The notes under the pieces are model-generated. The model saw nothing but the letters and a program-made list of their open reading frames with translations, was not told where the DNA came from and ran no database searches. The translations under genes and the position numbers were made by a program. A stretch of 64,000 nt of DNA from Buxus sempervirens (lineage: Eukaryota; Streptophyta; Magnoliopsida; Buxales; Buxaceae). Shown here piece after piece: positions 32,797-44,566 of this stretch. The stretch covers positions 41,798,602 through 41,862,601 of the forward strand of contig OX387185.1 in the NCBI GenBank assembly GCA_947561395.2. The letters run 5' to 3'. How positions within the stretch are numbered: position 1 is the first letter of the stretch; each line of letters begins with the position of its first letter.

Positions 32797-35700
32797 ACAA
32801 GGAATGGTGTTAGGAAAGCTTTGCCAAAGTCAAATGCCTTTCCACTTCCTTTATATTGTAGTAGATAAGAATGGTATGTAGTTTTGGTTCTGCACCAAAC
32901 TTGGTCCTTGGTGGTCTCTCTCTCTCTCTCTTTTTTCCGCTCTTTTTTCAATAGTACACGGGTTGGTAGCTTGTCATGTAAGTGGAACTTTTTGTGTTCG
33001 TCTATTCAGTAGAAATATGTTGTGAACTTGAAATTTGGTTCTGTAATTTCAAACCGAATTCAAAGCTATTTTGTCTATAGGAAACTAAGCAGTTAATTCT
33101 TGGATGATTGTTCATGTTTTTTTGATAAATGTATCTGGCATTCAGGATGAGTTTTTATGATTTGTTATGGATCTCAATAACATTAATCTTTAGGTAATAT
33201 GAACACATCAAAATAGGGATTAAATTTGCAAACAAATTGGTTAGGATTCAAAGCCAATGATCCGGTTTTGGTTAAAAAATCCATTAACCGACTTGCTAAT
33301 TTTGCTTTGTTTTTGGGTTGATCTTCTTATTATACTGAACCTAAACCCAACTTAAAAATATGCTTTATCATTCTCAACCAAACCAATCCTGTATGTACAT
33401 ATATGTCCGGTTTCTGTTAAGAGTGATCTGTTCTCAATTCGGTTTGATTTGGTTTTAGGTTAAGTCACAAACCTTGATTTGGCATTTCAGTTGATATCAA
33501 CCCAGACAAAACCAAACCGGGTTGCACACCTAGGTTAGAACATCCTTTCTTCTAACTAAAATGCTATTAACATTCCACATCTAGTCATGTGGTCTAATTA
33601 AAGGTCTCTTTCTTACAATAAATACTGCTAGTTAAACAGTGCACAGGAAGATAAAAAATACACGTTACCAAAAAATATATATAAAAAATACATCAGGACT
33701 GGAAAGCTGAATGAAGAATCATAACATTTCTCACATAAAATCTGCATATCTGAAAAACCTCTGTAGTGTAATCCCTCTACTTATCTTGTCTGACAACTTC
33801 GCATGATTATATAGGCCTTGAACAATGACAACCTTGAATCATGTCCTCAATTATCCTTCTGGGGGTTTAATTTCTTCTTCTGAAGACATCTTTGTGATAC
33901 AGATAGTCCCATTCCCTTTTGGGGTCTATGAGCAAGCATGCCTCTTCTTTTCCAGCTTTGATTCAGACATCATCCAGAATTTCATTTGTAGCTTCTGAAG
34001 TTCACACCTACCTTATTATCAGCTTTGGCGAGTCTCCAATTGCTGTTTTCCATCCTGCTGTTTGATTATGCAGTGGGCCTTCAGACTATTTCAAACAATT
34101 TTCTGACATGGAGCAGGTGCTGGTCCAGATGCTGTAAGCCAATGCATCAAACTATCGCCTGGGCATATTATCGTCTTCATTTAGCGGCAATGGGATCTGA
34201 GAACTTTTCCATTGAAATTTCAAATCCTTTTAGATCAGGTAAACACTAAGCCAAAAAGAAATAGCATTTCATAATTCCATTCTCATATCCTTGATTGACA
34301 ATAACATAAACGGAGTAGACACAAAAGAGGGCAAAAAGCATATTATTCAAAATGGAGTTAATTTCAGAGTTCACAATAAGTCAAAGAACCCTTATTCAGC
34401 AGCCATGATGGCCATTCTTGAGGATACAAATCACTTAGAAAGTTGGTGACCTTCTCAATGGAAAAAAAAATATCAGGTATCTATGTAATTTTTAAATTCT
34501 AAATGTAGAATATTTCTTGGGTTAGCATGTTGTTAGAAGGTATTGAAAAAGCTCATCTCGGAAGGTATGTATGAAACCATTATTCTGGGTTATATACCTT
34601 GCTTATAAATATATTATTAAAAATCTTTATCCTTTTTAGACTTCTACATCTTTAGGGAAAAAAATCAAACTTTATCTGACTATTTAGAGTCCCAATTTAT
34701 ACGAATCCTCAATCCTAAATAAAAAGATTTTTATTTTATTTTAGACAAGACAAGGAACAAATAATCAAGTAAAATGAAAAAGTATAATCATTAAAAAAAA
34801 AAGATTCTGAGAAGGATAATAAAAATTCTTTTCTTATAAGATAAGTATTATAATTAAAATTCTTTTAATTAGATAAGTATTATAGTAAAACTCTACCCCT
34901 TGCTAATTAGATAACATATTTATTAAGATAATTGTTGAAATTTAGTAGGATTTTATTGAATAAAACTCTACACACTTATTACGATAATTATTGAAGATGA
35001 ATGATTCACTTATTAAGATAATTATTGGAGAAGAAGTCTAGTAGGATTGTATTAAAGTAAAAAGAAAAAAAAACAAGAAGAAATTAAATAGTAACGATTT
35101 TATAAAAATTCTTTTTAAATTGATAAGTATTAGAGAAGAAAAATATAATAATTAAAAATTATAGGTAAGGACATTTTAAGTATATGAAAATTGAAAACAC
35201 TTAAGGTAGTTCGTGCTTTTAATGGTAGTATAGATTTTCATTGAATTAAGCTAGTAAAGTCTTTTAAGACTTCAATATTATATAGGTTTTTCTTGTAACA
35301 ATTATATTAACACCAGTATACTCCTTAAAATTTAGTGATGAATAAGAAAATAAAGCAACTCTTCTTCAAGTTTTGAGATGTCTGACCATTGTTTAATGCA
35401 TCAGTTTGGTAAACCAGCTCCATACATCCGGAATATTGTAGCAGTCCAGGTCCACAAAACTGACATTGGCAGATAATTGGTGATCTTATTTTTGGGTCTT
35501 TTTTTTTTTTAAGAGAAATTTTGATTGACTGTAGGTAAGAAAAGAAAAAAGAGAGAAGAGAAAGGGGAACAAAACACAAACTAAGAGACAAGATGAAAGG
35601 AAGGAGAAAAATAGGAACGCAACAGTTGCTACCCAGGTAATGATCTAAACCAACCATACAGGCAGATAGATCAATATCAGCTATTAGTACAATAAATTTT

Positions 35701-36428
35701 CTTTTTCTTTGTTTCATGACACCCTCATCTCAGATTGATCTAGCTGGAGTTAAAAATATATTTAACCAATACACATCAATCTTAGTTGATGGATTAAACA
35801 ATCGGTGTTACTCCTCTTGTAATGATGGGGCTCCATTCCCAACCTTAATTAAAATCGTTAAGACTTAACATTCTTTGTGATAATTATGAAATTTAGGGAG
35901 ACACGTACATTTCACACACATACATGTATAACTAAAAAATAAATATATGTATAAATGTACAACTTTTACTAAGGCTGCCTCACACAGGTTTTTATTGGTC
36001 GTCGATCAGCTTTGGGACTTGGGATAGAAGAGGATCCATGGCTAGGTACTCACCACCCCCCCCAAATAAAACCTCTCTCTCTCTCTATTTATCACCAAGG
36101 GAAAAGAAGCCACAGCTCCAAAAGTTCAAAAGAAATTTGTATTTTTTTTTGTTCAATTTTATCACTAAATTTTGAGTATAATGCTATTTAGAGTCATAAG
36201 ACTTAAAAATAGAAACCATAGGAAAACCAAAAAAAAAATATTAAACCTTAAAAATCTTTCTTTACCTCATAATATTGAAAACATAATTTTAGAAAAAAAA
36301 AATAGAATTTAAAATGGGAATTCCTATCCATAACTTGGTCATATCAAACCAGAATTGTACACAATCACGTTGGGAGGTAAATGTTAACTCTACAAAGATT
36401 TGGTCTTTCTGTCTAAGGTTAATCGTCA
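32797..36428. other. GGP 3' flank and AT-rich spacer, no gene
   Basis: The 3' UTR probably runs to about 33010. About 33230-33532 is an eroded hAT remnant: its right end ACCAAACCGGGTTGCACACCTA is clear, the left end is not. The stretch 34620-35310 is very AT-rich with repeated AGATAAGTATTA-type phrases. No recognisable product was found on either strand. A 9-10 C run is near 36052-36063. Confidence 0.5.
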
Positions 36429-36640
36429 TTTTTTTTTGTTGGTAACTTTGAACCCAACGTAGGCAAGGGACCTTTGGACCCACCCCATGGGCGTTAACCC
36501 CGGATGCGTGAACCCGCCCACAAGGCCCATGCATCAGATAAGTCAAAGTGCAACACCAAGAGGAGGTTTGAACCCAGGATCTCTGCATTTACGGTTCATC
36601 CCAGGCTCCCCCCCTTTACCAACTGGGCAACACTGGCAGG
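36429..36640 (-). mobile_element. tRNA-derived SINE
   Basis: Read on the minus strand from 36640: an A-box-like TTGCCCAGTTGG (36619-36630), a B-box-like GGTTCAAACCT (36564-36574), a body, then a poly-A tail (T run at 36429-36437 on +). The A/B-box spacing and tail are those of a tRNA-related SINE; there is no cloverleaf, so it is not a tRNA gene. Confidence 0.7.
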
Positions 36641-37147
36641 ACTAATGCTGCTCATGGTTTGTTCCACAAACTATCAATGAGATGCTTGATTTGTAGAGGT
36701 TTATAAGGTTGATTACGAGGGGAAGGCTGATGCATATTGTTCTTTGCTGGATTTGGAGAGAGTAAAAACAACAGTTTTTTTGAAGACATAAAATCTAGAG
36801 ATTAGAGAATGGCTTTAGCTGCCATGTCTATGTAATCTACCATAATTTATGGATCTGTCATGATGGAAGATTATTAAAGGCTATATATATCATGATTGGT
36901 TCTCTTCTCATAGATTAGCAGGATTGTATGGGATTGGCACCCACCGAGAGTGGGAGTAACAAAATTCAATTCTTTTGGATGATCACTTAGTAATCTAGGC
37001 CTATCAAGGATTGGAGATATTTTTAGGCATTTCACATATAGTATTCTTCATGCCTTAATTAGTCTCATAAGGGAGAGATGGCATTTGTACTAGGATCACA
37101 GATTTTAGTACCAATCACAAGCTAAGAACACGTTAAGCATACCACAA

Positions 37148-37408
37148 GCGTTTGGAGTTGAATTTGAGAGTGATTCCCAGACAGTTTGCAATCTAATGAA
37201 GGAAGAAAAAGATGAACAACCGTGGCAGATTAAGGATATCATTGCTGAAGCCAGTATTGTTGCATTGATCCCTAATGTGAAGATCAGTGACGTATACAGG
37301 GAAACAAACTTTGCAGCAGATACCCTTGAAAATTTTGATGTAGACAAGTTTTCTTGCTTATGGTTTAGGAAAGCTCCTTTCTTTTTGACAGATGTGTTAA
37401 AAGTGTGA
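37148..37408 (+). pseudogene. LINE RNase H remnant, unit 1
   Basis: Reads GVEFESDSQTVCNLMKEEK, then VYRETNFAADTLENF and CLWFRKAPFFLTDVL before TGA. This is the C-terminal half of an RVT_3-type RNase H of a plant L1 LINE (compare VFRERNMLADAIANF at 27378-27422). It lacks the N-terminal half and is not a gene. Confidence 0.75.
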
Positions 37409-38673
37409 TTATATAGGGAAAACTCTTGCCAAAATTACTCACAATCTGTAATTGTTACAGGTTGTGAGTACTACAAGCTGTCTTGACAAATGAAATTTTG
37501 TTCTTAAGTAGTGTCCTATTCAGTAATTTCCTATTTCAATATTAGGAAAGTTTTTAATACCTATTTCTGCATTAGGAAGGTTGGCATAGTTTATTTTGAT
37601 AGTTTCTTATTTCAGTAATAGGAGAGTTCCTATTTCAACATTAGTAGAGTTGTAGTTAGCTTATTTTCTTTAGAAAATTTCTAGTTGCTCTTCAAGGAAA
37701 CTTCTGTAGCCTCTATAAAAGGGGAACAGCTACATAGTTGAATACATGGAATTATACAGCAATCACTTGTTCAAAGGAGAGACTACTTAGTTTTTTTTCA
37801 AGGTGAGAAGCCAAGAGCTTGTAGGGTGAGACTCCTTCCTTTGGGTTTTTTCTCTTAAGTTTTCTGTTCTACAATTCCTAGGTATACTAGCTTGAGAATT
37901 TAATCAAAGAATTTTTAAGCTACATCAATCCCATTACCAAAAAAAAAAAAAAGATTTGTGATCTAAATAGGCGAATCTCTTGAGTAATGGCAACCCTATT
38001 GTCATCTCTTCATTGCAGCAAATATTCCTAGGGGTTGTACCAAATAGTACATTTGACTAGATATGCTACCAATAGATTTAACATCTCATCTTCCCATTTC
38101 AGTTGTTCAGACAAAGGGGTAGATTATAGGTTGCCCAAGTGGGGAGCTCACAACATGGACAACGTTTAGGAATATACTAAAAATTAGATGCTTTAAGGGT
38201 ACTGCAAAGCTTATATTTAGATTGTTTATAGTATGAGGGTGGCATGTTTGAATTTTTTTTTTATTTGTTTATTTTACTTGTTTCGTGTCCTACAAAATTG
38301 GAGCCCTTTTACTGCTTCATTTATTTTCTATTACTCTTAATGCAATTTCATTTCATTATTCATCTCCATAATTTATGGATCTGTCATGATGGAAGATTAT
38401 TAAAGGCTATATATATCATGATTGGTTCTCTTCTCATAGATTAGCAGGATTGTATGGGATTGGCACCCACCGAGAGTGGGAGTAACAAAATTCAATTCTT
38501 TTGGATGATCACTTAGTAATCTAGGCCTATCAAGGATTGGAGATATTTTTAGGCATTTCACATATAGTATTCTTCATGCCTTAATTAGTCTCATAAGGGA
38601 GAGATGGCATTTGTACTAGGATCACAGATTTTAGTACCAATCACAAGCTAAGAACACGTTAAGCATACCACAA

Positions 38674-38934
38674 GCGTTTGGAGTTGAATTTGAGAGTGAT
38701 TCCCAGACAGTTTGCAATCTAATGAAGGAAGAAAAAGATGAACAACCGTGGCAGATTAAGGATATCATTGCTGAAGCCAGTATTGTTGCATTGATCCCTA
38801 ATGTGAAGATCAGTGACGTATACAGGGAAACAAACTTTGCAGCAGATACCCTTGAAAATTTTGATGTAGACAAGTTTTCTTGCTTATGGTTTAGGAAAGC
38901 TCCTTTCTTTTTGACAGATGTGTTAAAAGTGTGA
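38674..38934 (+). pseudogene. LINE RNase H remnant, unit 2
   Basis: Same protein reading as the unit-1 remnant, 1,526 bp downstream. No amino-acid difference is seen. Confidence 0.75.
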
Positions 38935-40199
38935 TTATATAGGGAAAACTCTTGCCAAAATTACTCACAATCTGTAATTGTTACAGGTTGTGAGTACTAC
39001 AAGCTGTCTTGACAAATGAAATTTTGTTCTTAAGTAGTGTCCTATTCAGTAATTTCCTATTTCAATATTAGGAAAGTTTTTAATACCTATTTCTGCATTA
39101 GGAAGGTTGGCATAGTTTATTTTGATAGTTTCTTATTTCAGTAATAGGAGAGTTCCTATTTCAACATTAGTAGAGTTGTAGTTAGCTTATTTTCTTTAGA
39201 AAATTTCTAGTTGCTCTTCAAGGAAACTTCTGTAGCCTCTATAAAAGGGGAACAGCTACATAGTTGAATACATGGAATTATACAGCAATCACTTGTTCAA
39301 AGGAGAGACTACTTAGTTTTTTTTCAAGGTGAGAAGCCAAGAGCTTGTAGGGTGAGACTCCTTCCTTTGGGTTTTTTCTCTTAAGTTTTCTGTTCTACAA
39401 TTCCTAGGTATACTAGCTTGAGAATTTAATCAAAGAATTTTTAAGCTACATCAATCCCATTACCAAAAAAAAAAAAAAGATTTGTGATCTAAATAGGCGA
39501 ATCTCTTGAGTAATGGCAACCCTATTGTCATCTCTTCATTGCAGCAAATATTCCTAGGGGTTGTACCAAATAGTACATTTGACTAGATATGCTACCAATA
39601 GATTTAACATCTCATCTTCCCATTTCAGTTGTTCAGACAAAGGGGTAGATTATAGGTTGCCCAAGTGGGGAGCTCACAACATGGACAAAGTTTAGGAATA
39701 TACTAAAAATTAGATGCTTTAAGGGTACTGCAAAGCTTATATTTAGATTGTTTATAGTATGAGGGTGGCATGTTTGAATTTTTTTTTTATTTGTTTATTT
39801 TACTTGTTTCGTGTCCTACAAAATTGGAGCCCTTTTACTGCTTCATTTATTTTCTATTACTCTTAATGCAATTTCATTTCATTATTCATCTCCATAATTT
39901 ATGGATCTGTCATGATGGAAGATTATTAAAGGCTATATATATCATGATTGGTTCTCTTCTCATAGATTAGCAGGATTGTATGGGATTGGCACCCACCGAG
40001 AGTGGGAGTAACAAAATTCAATTCTTTTGGATGATCACTTAGTAATCTAGGCCTATCAAGGATTGGAGATATTTTTAGGCATTTCACATATAGTATTCTT
40101 CATGCCTTAATTAGTCTCATAAGGGAGAGATGGCATTTGTACTAGGATCACAGATTTTAGTACCAATCACAAGCTAAGAACACGTTAAGCATACCACAA

Positions 40200-40460
40200 G
40201 CGTTTGGAGTTGAATTTGAGAGTGATTCCCAGACAGTTTGCAATCTAATGAAGGAAGAAAAAGATGAACAACCGTGGCAGATTAAGGATATCATTGCTGA
40301 AGCCAGTATTGTTGCATTGATCCCTAATGTGAAGATCAGTGACGTATACAGGGAAACAAACTTTGCAGCAGATACCCTTGAAAATTTTGATGTAGACAAG
40401 TTTTCTTGCTTATGGTTTAGGAAAGCTCCTTTCTTTTTGACAGATGTGTTAAAAGTGTGA
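40200..40460 (+). pseudogene. LINE RNase H remnant, unit 3
   Basis: Same protein reading as in units 1 and 2, 1,526 bp further on. No amino-acid difference is seen. Confidence 0.75.
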
Positions 40461-41429
40461 TTATATAGGGAAAACTCTTGCCAAAATTACTCACAATCTG
40501 TAATTGTTACAGGTTGTGAGTACTACAAGCTGTCTTGACAAATGAAATTTTGTTCTTAAGTAGTGTCCTATTCAGTAATTTCCTATTTCAATATTAGGAA
40601 AGTTTTTAATACCTATTTCTGCATTAGGAAGGTTGGCATAGTTTATTTTGATAGTTTCTTATTTCAGTAATAGGAGAGTTCCTATTTCAACATTAGTAGA
40701 GTTGTAGTTAGCTTATTTTCTTTAGAAAATTTCTAGTTGCTCTTCAAGGAAACTTCTGTAGCCTCTATAAAAGGGGAACAGCTACATAGTTGAATACATG
40801 GAATTATACAGCAATCACTTGTTCAAAGGAGAGACTACTTAGTTTTTTTTCAAGGTGAGAAGCCAAGAGCTTGTAGGGTGAGACTCCTTCCTTTGGGTTT
40901 TTTCTCTTAAGTTTTCTGTTCTACAATTCCTAGGTATACTAGCTTGAGAATTTAATCAAAGAATTTTTAAGCTACATCAATCCCATTACCAAAAAAAAAA
41001 AAAAGATTTGTGATCTAAATAGGCGAATCTCTTGAGTAATGGCAACCCTATTGTCATCTCTTCATTGCAGCAAATATTCCTAGGGGTTGTACCAAATAGT
41101 ACATTTGACTAGATATGCTACCAATAGATTTAACATCTCATCTTCCCATTTCAGTTGTTCAGACAAAGGGGTAGATTATAGGTTGCCCAAGTGGGGAGCT
41201 CACAACATGGACAACTTTTAGGAATATACTAAAAATTAGATGCTTTAAGGGTACTGCAAAGCTTATATTTAGATTGTTTATAGTATGAGGGTGGCATGTT
41301 TGAAATTTTTTTTTATTTGTTTATTTTACTTGTTTCGTGTCCTACAAAATTGGAGCCCTTTTACTGCTTCATTTATTTTCTATTACTCTTAATGCAATTT
41401 CATTTCATTATTCATCTCCCACCCAACCA

Positions 41430-41457
41430 CCCCCCCCCCCCCCCCCCCCCCCCCCCC
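41430..41457 (+). repeat. Poly-C homopolymer (28 C) at the right end of the triplication
   Basis: A run of 28 C starts 13 bp after the third unit ends, preceded by CCCACCCAACCA. Its position at the array border is notable. Confidence 0.9.
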
Positions 41458-44400
41458 AACCCAAAAAAAAGGGAAAATAAAGGCGTAAAGCCAATTTAAA
41501 ATCATGGCAATCAGATACTTTTTGATGCATAAAAATCTGGCTCAAAGCAAAACAGTAAGATATTAGTTCCAAACATGCTTTAAGGCCCCTTTTTCAAATT
41601 TGGAAGACTATTTTGCATCATTCTATCTCAATTAAAAAAACTTATCCGCAACTTTGATTCATTTAAAAATCACACCAGAAGCAGCTAAAAGGATTTCCGT
41701 CAGCGTCAAACTTGTCTTCTTGATTTGTTGCATCAACAAAGATAAGGTCTTCTTTCTCTTTCTCATATTGTCTGGATGTAAGACCATACATAGTGAATGT
41801 TTCTCTTGATCAAAAGTTTGTTGATCCATCATATACTCGAGTTGTGGGCTATTATCCCATCACATTTTGTAGCAAAGATAGTCTTAAATGGTTTTTTTTC
41901 TTTCCACATTTTATAAAATCTACAAATCCTTCAAACCTTTCAATGGTTTTGGCTCTCCCGATCATCAAATGGAGTCACACATCTAGAAACTCAAAATAGA
42001 GTTGTATTCTTTTTTGTTTAAGATCATTAATTTTGAAAATGCATTATCGAATTCATAACATATAGAAAAACCTAGAGTAAACTTAATAATATAAATCTTT
42101 AAAAGGTTTTACTAACCAATAACAAATAAAATTAAAGTAAAATAACATAGAATTTTCCATCCATAAATATTTCAAATCAAACCCAAATTGCAAAACCTTG
42201 GACTTGTTTGATAGATAATTGCCAACCCTATCTATAGGGTATCAAAATTAAGGCAATAAAAGATGCATAAAAACCTGGCCCAGAGTGGTATAACAGAAAT
42301 CTAGTTCCAAAAATGCTCCAAGTCCCTTTTCAAAATTTTGGAGACTCACTATGCATCAATTTCCTCAATTTCATTAAATGAATTAAAATGAGGCTATTAA
42401 GAATGTCAAAAATGAAAATATTAACGACTATGATGAGACTGTTACATTTTACATTGTGTCTTTAAGGCTTCACCCTTTTCTTCTTTTATTGTCTTTCAGA
42501 TAAATTACTAATAAATTTTTAGCATGTGTAAGTTTATAAAATTAATTATTAAACTTCTTGTTGGTCAAGCAACCCTAGCCATTGTGTAGACGGGCCTTTT
42601 GACCTCCATCAATGACATACATTTTGCAATGAATCCAAGAATGAGAGAACAGATCATGATGGAGAGAGCCCACAAAGATTATAAAATTGCAACATACAGG
42701 GGACTCACTTTCTATTCAAGATGTCTGGAACATTCTTTCTGGAGCTGATTTTTTCTGGTGAAGTAGAGAGATCGGTTCGTTTATCTGAAACTGCTAGTTG
42801 ATTGCCTCTCCCCGTACCATCTTCATCTTCTATTGTTTTCCTTGAAGATGAAGATCCAAGGATCTGGACTGTTAAGCTTCCACCTACAGTTAAACAAGGC
42901 CCACAACTAGATAAAGAATTTTTATTGCAAAGACTGAAATTTGATGGCTATCATTGTATACTTATGCAATAGATTACCGAAATTAGGCAAAAGCTAGGTA
43001 AATGGATTGGAAAAAGGGCCCACCAAAATTATTGCAAGCATGTGCATATCAACTATAAATCAATATGGATCAAAGGGAACAAAAGGTGAAAACAGAAAAA
43101 ACTAGAAAATACTTTTGATGTTTGATAACTAGTTGAGGCAAAATAGAGTTGCACAATTGAAGCAAAGTAGAGTTGGGGCCACAATAACCTCAAGTAAAGA
43201 AGCAGTCAAAGTTGCCTAGATAAGACCTCAGATCTAGGTTGAAATAAAACCAGCACCTTCTGTCACTTTTGAAGGAATATAAATCATGAATTTTTTTTAA
43301 TTTCCTACAGCTGATTAGTCTCCTGATTGTTGAAACATCATCACAAAATATGACAGTTTTCTCCCATCCCCTTAAAAGCCCTTGTAGTATTATAAAATTC
43401 CCAAAGAAAGCTTTTTCATTTTATACTTAACGAAGATTTTATTGATAGAACTATAGAAAAGATACAACTGGGAAGGCCCAAACCTTCAACTCATAGTATA
43501 GACACTAAAGGCTATATTTACACCCTTAAAAATTCTGCTACATGCTACACAAGACAGATTACCCTACTCATCCATGAGTAGAGATCTCCTGTTATGAGTG
43601 AGAACCTTGGCCACTTAGAAAGAATGCAGTCCAAGAACTCCCTCTTTCATCCAATGCATGATTGCAGCGGAACTTCCTTCCACCACTAAATTAGAAAACT
43701 CTTCAAGTGTGTTTACCACAGACTTAGAATTAGACAGTAGAATAACAACAAATCTACAGAGTTGTAATTCTCTCAATTCTAATTCTTTGGATTGAAATTC
43801 TTTTGTTTGGTTGTAATAGAGAATTAATATTTTTAAACTTTGATTTTATTATAATTCCAATTCCAATGTTGTTTAGTTGACATAAAGAAATTTGTATAAA
43901 AATTAACATTGAATTAAATGATAGGCGGTCTTGTAATGGTGGTGGTACTAGCAGTATGATGGTAGTGGTTGTAATGGTGGTTATGTGATGATTGCGGTGA
44001 TGGTGGTAGTGCTTGTGGGGATGATGCTAGAATTGTGGTGGTGGTGATAGTAATCGTAGTGATTAGTGATGGACATTTCTCCTCCCAATGAACCTAAAGC
44101 TTTAATCATCTCAGCAAAATGTCTTCGCATTGGGGTCGAACAACATTAACTGTTTGGACCCAACTTTACATATTCAGATATGTTGGCCAAAGGGAAGTGG
44201 GCATGATGGGGGAGACCTGATCTGGAACGATCTCAAGGACAAGCACAGGGGATGGGGAAGGGGGGGAGGGGGGTGGGTGGTGGTTGTGGAGGGATGGGAT
44301 GAACTGGGACGGGGATGGAATCACCTCTGCCTCATTCTCAGGACCCCAATGGAAGCAAAACCATTAAAAGGCAAACCCAGAAATTGTATAAGATTTAGGA

Positions 44401-44566
44401 GGACCAATAGCAAATTTTGCTCCAGGTAGACGTTCATAAAATGCTAAACCATGAAAGGATGCATTGCTAAATACTGAAGTCAGAGAACTACATCACTCTC
44501 TGGCTATCCCTCTGCCGCTTATAAAGTGAACAAATTAACTTTTTGTTATCTCCATAGTCAGGTTTT
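41458..44566. other. Spacer with low-copy repeats, no gene
   Basis: A ~140-bp segment (about 41505-41640, GATGCATAAAAATCTGGCTC...) recurs diverged at about 42245-42380 in the same orientation. About 43920-44065 is a GGTGGTGAT-type imperfect microsatellite. About 44245-44300 is G-rich with several runs of 3-7 G on the + strand. The end of the stretch probably contains the 3' UTR of the minus-strand transporter gene. No protein was recognised. Confidence 0.5.

Larger units (their letters stand above)
36840..41417 (+). repeat. Three tandem copies of a 1,526-bp unit
   Basis: Units are 36840-38365, 38366-39891 and 39892-41417, exactly 1,526 bp apart. Reading the three side by side I found only scattered single-base differences (e.g. 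GACAACGTTT / GACAAAGTTT / GACAACTTTT, and T-run edges). Each unit holds a LINE RNase H remnant, an LTR-like repeat also seen at 2812-3295, and AT-rich sequence. The left border is CCATAATTTATGG; the right border falls at CATCTCC just before a poly-C tract. Confidence 0.95.

Noticed and set aside
36429-36640. tRNA gene
   Set aside because: A/B boxes are present but there is no cloverleaf or acceptor stem, and there is a poly-A tail; it is a SINE.
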